DNA from: an uncultured Bacteroidales bacterium
GTDB taxonomy: Bacteria > Bacteroidota > Bacteroidia > Bacteroidales > Bacteroidaceae
Assembly (NCBI GenBank): GCA_902778265.1
Contig: CACYXI010000076.1
Location: forward strand, 1 to 35,593
Direction of reading: 5' to 3'
DNA length: 35,593 bases
Position numbers and translations under genes: made by a program. Each line of letters opens with the position of its first letter. The first letter of the stretch is position 1. Under the pieces are notes generated by a model. The model saw nothing but the letters and a program-made list of their open reading frames with translations. It searched no databases and was not told the origin of the DNA. This document shows, one piece after another, positions 9,198-17,063 of this stretch.

Positions 9198-9339
9198 ATA
9201 AAAAAAAATAAATAATAGCATTGTATGGAAAAAAATACACGATAAAATCTATTTTTTTCAGAATATACAGCTGAAATGCTATCAAAATCGGCAAAAAGTG
9301 ATTAAAGTTGGGAAAAATAGGAGAGGAGAATGGAGTGAG

Positions 9340-9405
9340 CGGAATGACCGGGTTATCTGGGTTATCCGGTTTTTCCAGATTATCCGGAATTACCGGAAAA
9401 GCCGG
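9340..9405. repeat. 9-bp period repeat (GGTTATCCG-type)
   Basis: Consecutive 9-bp units read GGTTATCTG, GGTTATCCG, then degenerate GATTATCCG, GAATTACCG, GAAAAGCCG, GAAATACCG. The period differs from the 7-bp arrays elsewhere. It lies between the Sel1 terminator and the TPR gene and merges with the terminator stem. Confidence 0.7.
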
Positions 9406-9420
9406 AAATACCGCAATCAC

Positions 9421-9472
9421 ACAAAAAAAAATTGCCGGACAATCCGAAAAAAAATCCAGACTATCCGGCAAT
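9421..9472 (-). terminator. Terminator of the VTC-DUF4956-DUF2490-beta-helix-Sel1 operon
   Basis: On the minus strand ATTGCCGGATAGTCTGGA pairs with TCGGATTGTCCGGCAAT (a few mismatches) and is followed by nine T. It lies about 10 nt after the Sel1 stop. Confidence 0.85.
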
Positions 9473-9481
9473 CACCATGAT

Positions 9482-10066
9482 TTACTTAACGCTATACCCC
9501 AAGAGCTTCAGGATATTGATAGCATCCTTATCGCCCTCGGATGATTTCTTGCGCAGCTTATCGAGAATATCCTTACCACCCTTCTTATTGTTGACAGCCT
9601 TGCTCAACCAAGACTTAGCCTTCTTCTCGTCGGCAGTAACACCCTTACCTTTCAAGTAGCTCTTGCCCAAGTGATACTGGGCATCAGCATTATCTTGCTG
9701 GGCAGCCTTGGCAAAGTATTCTACTGCCTTCTTATGGTCTTTGGTCGTGCCAATACCTTCCTTATAGCACATAGCTAATGCATACTGTCCCTTAGCATAA
9801 TCCTTTGCAGCCGACTTGGTGTACCATTGGAATGCGACTGCCTCATCCTTAGCCACTCCACGTCCTTTCTCATAGCAACGTCCAAGACGATACTGTGCTT
9901 TCTTATGCCCTTTCTCGGCAGCAAGTTTCAGTTTCGGAAAAGCCTGGGCGTAGTTCTTGGCTTCGTAGAGAGCCTTTCCTTCCTTGAAAAGCTTATCCAC
10001 ATTCTGCGCTGGCATATTGATGGTAAATGTCAGCAACAAACAAATAATCGATACCAGTTTTTTCAT
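9482..10066 (-). CDS. Secreted Sel1-like repeat protein
   Basis: The 194-residue protein has a signal peptide (MKKLVSIICLLLTFTINMPA, cleavage near AQN) and three to four Sel1-type repeats of 36 residues: KAQYRLGRCYEKGRGVAKDE, KGQYALAMCYKEGIGTTKDH and DAQYHLGKSYLKGKGVTADE. Sel1 repeats are alpha-solenoids that mediate protein contacts; this one is probably periplasmic. The start is 5 nt from the stop of the beta-helix lipoprotein gene, so it is the last gene of the five-gene operon and just before its terminator. A role as an assembly partner of the outer-membrane or surface proteins upstream is inference. Confidence 0.88.
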   Translation of the reverse strand: MKKLVSIICLLLTFTINMPAQNVDKLFKEGKALYEAKNYAQAFPKLKLAAEKGHKKAQYRLGRCYEKGRGVAKDEAVAFQWYTKSAAKDYAKGQYALAMCYKEGIGTTKDHKKAVEYFAKAAQQDNADAQYHLGKSYLKGKGVTADEKKAKSWLSKAVNNKKGGKDILDKLRKKSSEGDKDAINILKLLGYSVK

Positions 10067-10071
10067 AAGCT

Positions 10072-11283
10072 TTAATAACTAATTTTTACAAGTTTCTTTG
10101 CTATGCTGTTTTCTTTTGGAGTTCCCTCAACTGTGACACAATGGGCAAGGCGCTCACCATCAGAAGTGGAGTCATCGCCATAACCGCTATCACAAGCCCA
10201 ACTTTTAGCTACCTTTGCCGTAAAAGAGCCTCCACTAACGATGATACCCAAATCAGTCTTGATAGCCTTTGGCTTACCCTCATCGTTGTCGCCTGTAGTA
10301 ACGGCTGAGAGAGTACCGCCCTTGAATATAACCTGAGTAGAGCAGTTTATACCCTTACCACCATCACCACTACTGGTCATAGTAAGCGTACCACCAGTCA
10401 TAGTGAAATCGCAGTCGCACTTGATACAGGCAGCACTACTATAATCATCTACCTCCTTATCATATACGCAGTCGCCACTTGTGGTTATGGTTGTGTTTCC
10501 GCCTGTGATAACAACCACAGAATCGGACTTGATGCCACGTGCAGCATCGGCAGAAACGTTGATGTCGAGAGTGCCGTTATTAATCCACAGTCCATCGTTG
10601 ACCTTGATACCGTTACCAGTAGAAGACTTAACGTTGAGTGTCAGATTGCCATCAACCGAGATATAGTCGTCGCAAGCAATAGCGTGCTTGCAGTTGCCTG
10701 TAACGTTGAGCGTACCGTTGCCCATGAGATAGACCTGTCCCTCGCTGAAGAGAGTGCCTTTCTGGCTAATCTCAGTATCTGCGTATGTCTCACCATCGGT
10801 CAGCGTGTTCGTCGTTCCATCGTTCACATAGAGATAGAGCGACTTCTTACATTGGTTGTTGATGGCTGCGCCTGTGGCATTATGCAACGTGAGGCCGTTG
10901 AGTTGGATGCCGAATTTCTTTTCGCGATAGACGAGTAACGAACCATTATCGCTTGTGCCGCTGAGCACAAGGAGAAGGGAATCGGTACTGGCTGATGCAT
11001 TCACGATAACGTGGGCGCCGTTGCTTTTTACGAGGCCGTTGTCGTCACCAAGGACGGTGACGGAGTTGCCGTTGTATGCTATGGAGATAGTCTGTATCGT
11101 AGATGTAGGGGCTGGTGTTTCACCACCTCCTTGCTCCATATAGGAACTAAGGTCGGAATCATCCTTCTGGCAGGAAACCAACATGAAGAGTAATGCCACC
11201 AGAAAGCCCCCCATCCCCCCAAGGGGGAGCATTTTTTTATAGTTTTTACCGTTTATGGGGGTTATATTATTTTTATGTTTCAT
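10072..11283 (-). CDS. Cthe_2159-like carbohydrate-binding beta-helix lipoprotein
   Basis: The 403-residue lipoprotein has repeated short beta strands with Gly/Asn/Thr turns typical of a right-handed parallel beta-helix: GIQLNGLTLHNATGAAINNQ, GNGTLNVTGNCKHAIACDDY, GLWINNGTLDINVSADAARG and DFTMTGGTLTMTSSGDGGKG. This pattern and the ending ERLAHCVTVEGTPKEN match the Cthe_2159 carbohydrate-binding family as I know it, whose founder is described as binding cellulose-like or polygalacturonate polymers. The lipobox is MLVSC, Cys38 from the first ATG (11283). A start at 11232 (MLPLGGMGGFLVALLFMLVS) would give a shorter, more normal signal peptide. Part of the signal (MLPLGGMGGFL) is encoded by an arm of element III. 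Fourth gene of the VTC operon. Confidence 0.85.
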   Translation of the reverse strand: MKHKNNITPINGKNYKKMLPLGGMGGFLVALLFMLVSCQKDDSDLSSYMEQGGGETPAPTSTIQTISIAYNGNSVTVLGDDNGLVKSNGAHVIVNASASTDSLLLVLSGTSDNGSLLVYREKKFGIQLNGLTLHNATGAAINNQCKKSLYLYVNDGTTNTLTDGETYADTEISQKGTLFSEGQVYLMGNGTLNVTGNCKHAIACDDYISVDGNLTLNVKSSTGNGIKVNDGLWINNGTLDINVSADAARGIKSDSVVVITGGNTTITTSGDCVYDKEVDDYSSAACIKCDCDFTMTGGTLTMTSSGDGGKGINCSTQVIFKGGTLSAVTTGDNDEGKPKAIKTDLGIIVSGGSFTAKVAKSWACDSGYGDDSTSDGERLAHCVTVEGTPKENSIAKKLVKISY

Positions 11284-11337
11284 AATTTATTTTTTTATTG
11301 ATAAACAAGCTCCCCCTTTAGGGGCCTGGGGGGCTTT
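11203..11337. mobile_element. Family III palindromic element, one arm inside a signal peptide
   Basis: The left arm is 11203-11230 (AAAGCCCCCCATCCCCCC then AAGGGGGAGC) and the right arm 11309-11337 (GCTCCCCCTTTAGGGG then CCTGGGGGGCTTT). They are inverted around an AT-rich core of about 78 bp. The right end overlaps the DUF2490 stop codon (TAA followed by AGCCCCCC). The left arm lies within the downstream lipoprotein's coding region. Confidence 0.8.
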
Positions 11338-12091
11338 AGAAATTAAACTTATACCCCGCACCTATATAGTGCATATCCGGATCATAATCGTCAGGCTCTA
11401 CATTATGCATATCCTGGAAACGATAGAACACGCTAAACGTATGATGCTTCGTGATGTTGAGGTCTGTACCTACGGTATAGCGTGCCTTTTCTATAGCCAT
11501 TGAGTTATAAAACTCTACGCTTGCGAAAGGAGTAAACAAGGCATGTTTCTTATCGTACTCCACCTGGAGGCGTGAGCGCAACTGATTCTTGCCTTTGCTT
11601 GAACGCACCTTGTCTTCCCACCCCATAGGGTCGTCGTTGAAGCTCCAACGTTGTACGGTTTTCTCCGGACGATAGGTATATTGCCAACGCTCACGAAGAG
11701 AAATGCGGATGTTATTATCGAACTTATACGAACCTGTTACTGAAGCACTAAAGCGATGACGTATGCCCCAATAAGATGGGCGCCATTTCTTAGGGAATCC
11801 ACTTGCCTGATAGCTTATATCCTCACGAAAATTGGTATTGAGCAAGGTGTAGCCGGCATCAAGTTTAAGATATTTCACAGGCTTGTACTCGCCACCTATA
11901 CCCACGCTCCAACGATCCATAGTCTTGAAGTCGTTGCGTGTGCGAAGGTCGGCTTCCAATCCTACGCTGAATTTCTTCGACAGTTTCTTCTCTGCCTCCA
12001 GCTCAACCAGCAGTCCCGCCTCGCTCTGCGCCATAGAAGGCAAGCCTATTGCCATCAGAGCCAGCATTAATATCGTTCTATACATTCGCAT
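11336..12091 (-). CDS. DUF2490 outer-membrane beta-barrel protein
   Basis: The protein has about 250 residues, with signal peptide MRMYRTILMLALMAIGLPSM cut near AQS (an ATG at 12085 is an alternative start). Alternating amphipathic strands follow, for example KFSVGLEADLRTRNDFKTMD, YLKLDAGYTLLNTNF and NNIRISLRERWQYTYRP. The C-terminus ends in aromatic Phe (YIGAGYKFNF), as in barrel proteins handled by the BAM complex. This fits the DUF2490 family of Bacteroidota. Its start overlaps the end of the DUF4956 gene by 14 nt, showing translational coupling and a shared function with the VTC/DUF4956 pair. Its pore or receptor activity is unknown. Confidence 0.85.
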   Translation of the reverse strand: MRMYRTILMLALMAIGLPSMAQSEAGLLVELEAEKKLSKKFSVGLEADLRTRNDFKTMDRWSVGIGGEYKPVKYLKLDAGYTLLNTNFREDISYQASGFPKKWRPSYWGIRHRFSASVTGSYKFDNNIRISLRERWQYTYRPEKTVQRWSFNDDPMGWEDKVRSSKGKNQLRSRLQVEYDKKHALFTPFASVEFYNSMAIEKARYTVGTDLNITKHHTFSVFYRFQDMHNVEPDDYDPDMHYIGAGYKFNF

Positions 12092-12755
12092 ATTCTGACT
12101 CCTTGATTTTTATCTTGTTATTGATATCCTTATCATCCTCCCCCTCGTAATACACGCGCAACACAGCCATATCACGAAGGAAATCAACAGCCCCAACCTT
12201 TACGTCAGTTACGCTCAGTCCGAGACGTTCCTCAAGGTCAGCAATTAGCTTGGCGTGGTTTTCAGGTTTTATCAGTTCGATACGATCATACTGCACAATC
12301 TTCGAAGTCTGATTCTTCAGCACAGACTCAAAGATTACGATACCGATAATCACGATAATATCAATAGCAATCAATTCGGGTAGTGGGGTGCCAAGTATTT
12401 CTCCATCACTATCAACGCCAAGCGAAACAGCCATAGCGTGAACCACAGAGAGGCAGACAACCACGAAGAGGTATGTCATCTCGCGTACCGGCATCGTGTC
12501 GGTACGATATCGCATAATAGAGAAAATACCGAACAGACCAAGTCCGACACCCATCGTAGCCTTTCCGCGATCCATACCCATCATCAAATAGACGAGGAAG
12601 AAGATAGCTATAGAGATGATGATGAAGGTGAAATAGAAATCGCGCCTCTTGCTCTTCTTGAAATACAGGAACTGCACGATAATCCAGTTCACTAACATAC
12701 AGACACCAAACCTTATCAGAGTGTCACCGAATCCTATTGAAAAAAAATCTTGCAT
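12078..12755 (-). CDS. DUF4956 family integral membrane protein
   Basis: This 225-residue inner-membrane protein has four or five helices (about residues 12-32, 40-61, 67-82, 95-113, 125-146) and a cytosolic C-terminal domain (150-225). The family signature GLGLFGIFSIMRYRTDTMPV and REMTYLF at about 71-97 is clear. DUF4956 genes commonly sit next to VTC-domain polymerase genes, so this protein may form the membrane channel or anchor for the polymer. This parallels the yeast VTC complex, where membrane helices accept the polyphosphate chain; the parallel is inference. It lies 30 nt after the VTC gene and overlaps the DUF2490 gene. Confidence 0.9.
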   Translation of the reverse strand: MQDFFSIGFGDTLIRFGVCMLVNWIIVQFLYFKKSKRRDFYFTFIIISIAIFFLVYLMMGMDRGKATMGVGLGLFGIFSIMRYRTDTMPVREMTYLFVVVCLSVVHAMAVSLGVDSDGEILGTPLPELIAIDIIVIIGIVIFESVLKNQTSKIVQYDRIELIKPENHAKLIADLEERLGLSVTDVKVGAVDFLRDMAVLRVYYEGEDDKDINNKIKIKESEYANV

Positions 12756-12785
12756 ACTTTTTTGTTTCTTGTTCTTGTTTTTTGA

Positions 12786-13538
12786 TTAGTATATTTTTTG
12801 TCTTGAAATCTTATTTATCTCTATCAGTTTCGTTTTGAAACGATTTACCTGCAACTCGGGATTGGTGAGTGCCGATCCCATGCAATACTTAGAGAATCCA
12901 TGCGGATGGATGCGAAGTTTGCGAAGCATCTCCAATATGGGCGAATAGACGAGTCCGTCACGCTTCAGTTCGATAATAACCAGATTCCCCATATCCTTAT
13001 CCTTACCGCTCACGATGTTGTGGAAACGCAGGTTGCTATCTATCGTAAGGCGTTCGGTCTTCGACTTATTGACCAGAGTGATACGTGAGAAATGGTTGTT
13101 GAGCGTGGGCTGCAACGAGTCAACGCTATAGCGAAGATGCTTGTCAAGGAACTCGCGTTTCTGCTGTTCAGACACATTCATATCATTAACCTCGATACGC
13201 TTCTTCTTAGTGCGCCCATGATTGTTCTTTGTCTTTACCTCCATAAACTGCAGTCCGTTGATGCAATATGTGCGGAAGCGTATCTTTTGGCGGTTGGCAT
13301 GATTCCATTGGTGATGGTTATACATATCAAACTGCGTGGTATCGAAATACGTTGTGTCGTACTCCAGATTACGCTCTCCGTCAATCTCCTGCACATAATA
13401 GTCGTGCTGAGCCATTTGCAACAGCAGTCGCAAACGCTCTGTCGTAGTGACGAATTTCGTATCAGTACGATTCATCAGCTTCACCCCCGACATCTGTTCA
13501 AGTGAAATTGGAGCAAACAGTTTTACAAGTTCAGTCAT
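12786..13538 (-). CDS. VTC-domain (CYTH-like) polyphosphate polymerase domain protein
   Basis: The protein has 250 residues from the ATG at 13536-13538 (MTELVKLFAPISLEQMSGVK). A longer frame begins upstream of the -7 box and is rejected. The tunnel-fold motifs are present: MNRTDTKFV (22-30, Arg24/Lys28), NRQKIRFRTY (82-91, Arg83/Arg87/Arg89), MEVKTKNNHGRTKKKR (99-114, Glu100/Lys102), LVIIELKRDG (186-195, Glu190/Lys192) and FSKYCMG (215-221). These basic and acidic residues match those that bind ATP and the growing chain in Vtc4. It would transfer ATP gamma-phosphate to polyphosphate on the inner face of the membrane. Bacterial VTC-like proteins are poorly characterised, so the acceptor may differ. 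First gene of a five-gene operon. Confidence 0.88.
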   Translation of the reverse strand: MTELVKLFAPISLEQMSGVKLMNRTDTKFVTTTERLRLLLQMAQHDYYVQEIDGERNLEYDTTYFDTTQFDMYNHHQWNHANRQKIRFRTYCINGLQFMEVKTKNNHGRTKKKRIEVNDMNVSEQQKREFLDKHLRYSVDSLQPTLNNHFSRITLVNKSKTERLTIDSNLRFHNIVSGKDKDMGNLVIIELKRDGLVYSPILEMLRKLRIHPHGFSKYCMGSALTNPELQVNRFKTKLIEINKISRQKIY

Positions 13539-13575
13539 TATGTATTGTAGAATAATTGTTTTCGATTTGCGTCTG

Positions 13576-13583
13576 CAAAGATA
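13576..13583 (-). promoter_or_regulatory. -7 box (TATCTTTG) of the VTC operon
   Basis: TATCTTTGCAG on the minus strand places transcription start near 13569, about 30 nt before the MTELVK start codon. This excludes the longer upstream start. Confidence 0.65.
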
Positions 13584-13704
13584 ATATTTATTTCTCATAA
13601 TACCATAGTTTTATGAGTTTTTCTTTGCAACTATACCATTTTTTTCGGAAAAGTTTCCAAAAGGTTGGCGCACGCTTCATAATTCCGAGTGCGAAATTAC
13701 GAAG

Positions 13705-13746
13705 AATCGGGACATTCGCCAAAGTTTTTCAGCGAATGCCCCGATT
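13705..13746. terminator. Strong hairpin downstream of the hemerythrin/LuxR gene
   Basis: AATCGGGACATTCGC (13705-13719) pairs with GCGAATGCCCCGATT (13732-13746), 15 bp with one mismatch. There is no clean T run on the minus strand. It may be a terminator or an RNA-stabilising 3' hairpin for the gene ending at 13773. Confidence 0.5.
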
Positions 13747-13772
13747 TATTCTATGAAAGTGTCTTATAGTGG

Positions 13773-14729
13773 TTATAGTCTTACGTTGGAAATATCTATG
13801 AGGTTATTAACGATGGCATAGATAGTGAGACCTGCAGGAGAGTGAATCTGCAGCTTACGGGCGATGTTACGACGATGAGTAATGACGGTATTGATGGAGA
13901 TATACAGGTGATCGGCAATCTCCTTGTTGCTCATGCCTTGCACCATAGCTACGATGACATCCTTTTCGCGCTCCGACAAAGCCTCTGATGCTTCCGGATT
14001 CTGACTTATCATGCTTGAGATCTTCATAGATACCTCATCGGTCTTGGATTGCTTCTCAAGATGTCGGATAGCCGGCACAAAGATCTCGTCCTCAACCATA
14101 GCGTGAAGTTGCAGCCACTCCTCGTTATTGAAGATATCATACAGACAGGCTGTAAGTTGATTGTTGCGCAAGGTATTGGCTGGCAGATACTTGATGATGA
14201 TATTCTTCAGCTCCTTCAGCTTCTCGGATGTATCGCCATGATGCTTAGAGAAGGTATCTGTATTATAGCCCTCTACGGTCTCGCCACGTAGCAAGGCCTC
14301 AACGTATGGGAAGAGCGCCTTCTCCTCATACTTCATGTGCTGATGTATAGCCTTGGCATAGTCATCATAGAGTCGGAGGATGAGTCGCCCGAGGTTATCA
14401 TTCTCATCGAGTGCAGCAACGAGTTCGCTACGAATGAAAGGCAACTGGAATCCGAGATAGTACTCATGCGAGGCACGCAGGTACTTCATCAAAGTTGGCA
14501 CAGATAGCTTCTCCTCACCATCGGGAGTATGATAGCCATTAAGTGCAAGATTGACCACAGCGAGGAATGTGTAGGTATCTACATTCTGCATCTCACAAAC
14601 CTCACGCACGGATTTATCGCCAAAGCCAAGACTGATGCCAAAGGCGCCAAGGCTCTGGAGAACGCTATAATTATCTCGAATCAGGGATATCATCCGATCC
14701 TCCGGTTCGTAAAGTTTCATCTTCTTCAT
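13773..14729 (-). CDS. Hemerythrin-like / LuxR-type HTH transcriptional regulator
   Basis: The 318-residue protein appears to have three domains. Residues 19-60 (NYSVLQSLGAFGISLGFGDK...) resemble the DUF542/ScdA N-terminal domain, but its usual Cys pair is replaced by LGFGD. Residues 85-225 form a hemerythrin-like four-helix bundle: His88, His131 and Glu135 (HMKYEE), His163/His164, and His209 with Glu213 (HAMVEDE) are good di-iron ligands. Residues 250-305 are a LuxR-type HTH (LSEREKDVIVAMVQGMSNKE then IADHLYISINTVITHRRNIA). This suggests a cytosolic sensor of O2, NO or iron state that binds DNA. It is divergent from ccsBA, making cytochrome c maturation or anaerobic respiration genes plausible targets; this is inference. 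Confidence 0.9.
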   Translation of the reverse strand: MKKMKLYEPEDRMISLIRDNYSVLQSLGAFGISLGFGDKSVREVCEMQNVDTYTFLAVVNLALNGYHTPDGEEKLSVPTLMKYLRASHEYYLGFQLPFIRSELVAALDENDNLGRLILRLYDDYAKAIHQHMKYEEKALFPYVEALLRGETVEGYNTDTFSKHHGDTSEKLKELKNIIIKYLPANTLRNNQLTACLYDIFNNEEWLQLHAMVEDEIFVPAIRHLEKQSKTDEVSMKISSMISQNPEASEALSEREKDVIVAMVQGMSNKEIADHLYISINTVITHRRNIARKLQIHSPAGLTIYAIVNNLIDISNVRL

Positions 14730-14747
14730 CTCATACGTTTTAAATGA

Positions 14748-14830
14748 AAAATGAAAAGTGAAAAATACAAGTTACAAATTGTACATTGTAAATGGTAAAT
14801 TGTACATGCTTTCATTTTTTCATTTACCTT
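14748..14830. repeat. Inverted heptad repeats in the regulator's leader
   Basis: TGAAAAA/TGAAAAG heptads (14748-14765), a TACATTG-TAAATGG-TAAATTG block (about 14777-14806), then TTTCATTTTTTCATTTACC. The flanking heptads are mutually inverted, so the 5' leader of the regulator mRNA can fold. Confidence 0.75.
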
Positions 14831-14838
14831 TCCGAGTG

Positions 14839-14870
14839 CAAAATTAAGAACTTTTTGCGAATTACGCAAT
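14839..14870 (-). promoter_or_regulatory. Bacteroidota-type promoter for the hemerythrin/LuxR gene
   Basis: ATTGCG (complement of 14865-14870), an 18-nt spacer and TAATTTTG (14839-14846), giving a leader of about 100 nt. Confidence 0.7.
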
Positions 14871-14999
14871 AATAAGAAGTAGGTATTAAAACGAGGTTTT
14901 GTCTTTTTAACAAAAATAAATACCTACAAATGATGATTCTTTGCACAAAAGTACACAATCTGATACACTAACAAGGCATATAACTACGTTATAAATGAT

Positions 15000-17057
15000 G
15001 TGCAAAAGAACAGAATCATACGTATTTTACCTTTCGTGATGGTTGTCGTGGTAGTCATAGTAATGGCTATCGCCACAATTATCGAGAAAATACATGGTAC
15101 TACATTCGCCAGTACTAAGATTTACTCCACATGGTGGTTTACTGCTATCTGGGGCATTCTTACCGTTTGTGCTTTCTACCCCATAGCAAAGATTCTCAAG
15201 CGCAGACGTTTTTCTCTTTTCATCTTCCATCTTTCATTTTTTGTGATACTGGCAGGTGCTCTCACCACCCATATTACATCAAAGAAGGGCTATATACACC
15301 TTCGTTGTGGCGAGAGTTCTATGCTATTTACGGAACAACATAGCGACGGCAGTATGCGAACCGCCACCCTACCCATCACGATAACGCTCAACGATTTCAA
15401 GATAGAGAACTACGAGGGTACTACAACCCATTCCGACTATGCCTCGCATCTCACCTTTTCAACAAAGGAAGGGAGCATAAACGAAACGGTATCGATGAAC
15501 AATATAGCCGTAGTGGAAGGCTATCGTTTCTATCAGACATCATTCGACAAGGATATGAGGGGCAGTATGCTGACCATAACCTACGATCCATACGGCACAG
15601 GAGTGACTTATATCGGCTACGGAATGCTGATTGTTAGTGCGGTTCTGCTTCTGGTTATGCGGCCTCTCCCCCCGCCCTCCCCCGTAGGGAGGGAGCCAGT
15701 TCGCGGAAGGAAATTTTTCATTTTTCATTTTTCATTTTTCATTTTCCTGTTTCTGGCTGCTATGGGATTTGTAATGACACCATTTGTGGCAAGTGATGAC
15801 GCAGAGAAGGCAGAAAGACAACTGATAGTTTATAACGGAAGAATATGCCCTCTAAACACGTTGGCACATGATTTCTGTCTAAAGATAACAGGAAAGACAA
15901 CTTACGAAGACTTATCGGCTGAGCAGCTTCTTCTATCTTTGCCTTTGGCTCCTAATGAATGGAGAGCGAAGTCACTTCTAAAGATTAAGAACAAGGCTCT
16001 GAAGGAAAGGCTTGGCATAGATACCGACCTTGCCCGAATCAAGGATTTCTACGAAAGCGACGGAAGCTACAAGCTCGAATCGCTATTCAACGAGCAGATG
16101 GCTAAGGCGGGAGGTGATCAGGATAGGAAACTGATACGCGCCTTATATGAAGCAGACGAGCAGATCTCGCTTGTGAATGCAGCTATGACAGGAAAGCTGA
16201 TAGAGCCTTATAAGGGCAATAATCCACCAAGCGAGGCACGTATTACGGCAGAGATCATCTATAACCAACTGCCAATAACGGTTATCGGATGCGTGATGAT
16301 AGGTATCAGCCTGTTGGTGATACTATTTGGGATATGGCTGATGGGTGACAGATGCTGGATGATAGGCGTTGGAACGCTTACGGCTATCTGCGCATTCCTA
16401 TTGGGGATATTCGTGCTACGATGGTATATTTCTGGCAACATACCGCTATCCAACGGCTATGAGACGATGGTATTCGTATCGCTCTCCACATCACTACTCA
16501 CCTTGATAGGTGTATGGATATTAAGGAGGCAGACATTCGTATGCAACACGATAGCAATAGGCGGAATGATGATTGCAGGTCTCACGCTACTTGTGGCACA
16601 TCTATCGGAAATGTCACCACAGATCACCTCGCTCATGCCTGTCCTCCATTCGCCTTGGCTCACCACGCACGTATCATTAATAATGGTATCGTATTCTCTC
16701 TTCGCCCTCATGGCGGTAATAGCAGGTGTTGACCTCGTGAAAAAAGATGCACGATTAAACGCGCTCAACCGCCTCATGCTTTATCCGGCAGAGATATGCC
16801 TTGCGATAGGGATATTCCTCGGAGCTATATGGGCAAACCAATCGTGGGGTACATACTGGAGTTGGGATCCCAAGGAGGTATGGGCTTTGATATCCATGCT
16901 GATTTACTGCATACCACTACATACGGATTCGCTACCCGTTATGCGCAAGGCGAAGGTGCTTGATATTTACCTGATAATGGCATTCCTATCAATCCTGATG
17001 ACATATTTCGGGGTAAACTATCTATTGGGAGGGATGCATAGCTACGCAGGTAATTAA
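15000..17057 (+). CDS. ccsBA: System II cytochrome c biogenesis fusion protein CcsBA (ResB-CcsA), with element insertion
   Basis: This 685-residue inner-membrane protein exports heme and attaches it to apocytochrome c in the periplasm. Residues 1-250 are ResB/CcsB-like with a periplasmic beta-rich segment (about 95-205). The C-terminal half is CcsA with the heme-handling WWD motif NQSWGTYWSWDPKEVWALI at about 619-637 and conserved His in transmembrane helices (TTHVSLIMVSYS). The start is probably the GTG at 15000 (GTG CAA AAG); ATGs at 14995 and 14998 are out of frame. Residues 221-238 ([18 protein letters not shown]) are encoded by one arm of a family II element. The next helix (FFIFHFSFF) is encoded by TTTTTCA heptads. 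The frame stays open, so the protein may still function. Confidence 0.93.
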   Translation: MQKNRIIRILPFVMVVVVVIVMAIATIIEKIHGTTFASTKIYSTWWFTAIWGILTVCAFYPIAKILKRRRFSLFIFHLSFFVILAGALTTHITSKKGYIHLRCGESSMLFTEQHSDGSMRTATLPITITLNDFKIENYEGTTTHSDYASHLTFSTKEGSINETVSMNNIAVVEGYRFYQTSFDKDMRGSMLTITYDPYGTGVTYIGYGMLIVSAVLLLVMRPLPPPSPVGREPVRGRKFFIFHFSFFIFLFLAAMGFVMTPFVASDDAEKAERQLIVYNGRICPLNTLAHDFCLKITGKTTYEDLSAEQLLLSLPLAPNEWRAKSLLKIKNKALKERLGIDTDLARIKDFYESDGSYKLESLFNEQMAKAGGDQDRKLIRALYEADEQISLVNAAMTGKLIEPYKGNNPPSEARITAEIIYNQLPITVIGCVMIGISLLVILFGIWLMGDRCWMIGVGTLTAICAFLLGIFVLRWYISGNIPLSNGYETMVFVSLSTSLLTLIGVWILRRQTFVCNTIAIGGMMIAGLTLLVAHLSEMSPQITSLMPVLHSPWLTTHVSLIMVSYSLFALMAVIAGVDLVKKDARLNALNRLMLYPAEICLAIGIFLGAIWANQSWGTYWSWDPKEVWALISMLIYCIPLHTDSLPVMRKAKVLDIYLIMAFLSILMTYFGVNYLLGGMHSYAGN
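15660..15703. mobile_element. Single arm of a family II element inside ccsBA
   Basis: CGGCCTCTCCCCCCGCCCTC through TAGGGAGGGAGCCAGTTCG matches the left arm of copies II-1 and II-4. It lies in frame between two membrane segments of CcsBA. Only one arm is present. Confidence 0.85.
15712..15748. repeat. TTTTTCA heptads inside the ccsBA coding region
   Basis: Four consecutive TTTTTCA units encode FFIFHFSFF at the start of a transmembrane helix, immediately after the element arm. Confidence 0.8.
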
Positions 17058-17063
17058 TTTAAG

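Noticed and set aside
9151-9544. Open frames on both strands across the 9-bp repeat, one with collagen-like Gly spacing
   Set aside because: Gly or Pro-Asp patterns follow from the 9-bp unit; the plus-strand frame runs antisense into the Sel1 gene and contains its terminator.
13539-13598. Upstream start of the VTC-domain gene (MRNKYYLCRRK...)
   Set aside because: It lies upstream of the predicted -7 box and transcription start; MTELVK at 13538 fits the family and the leader length.
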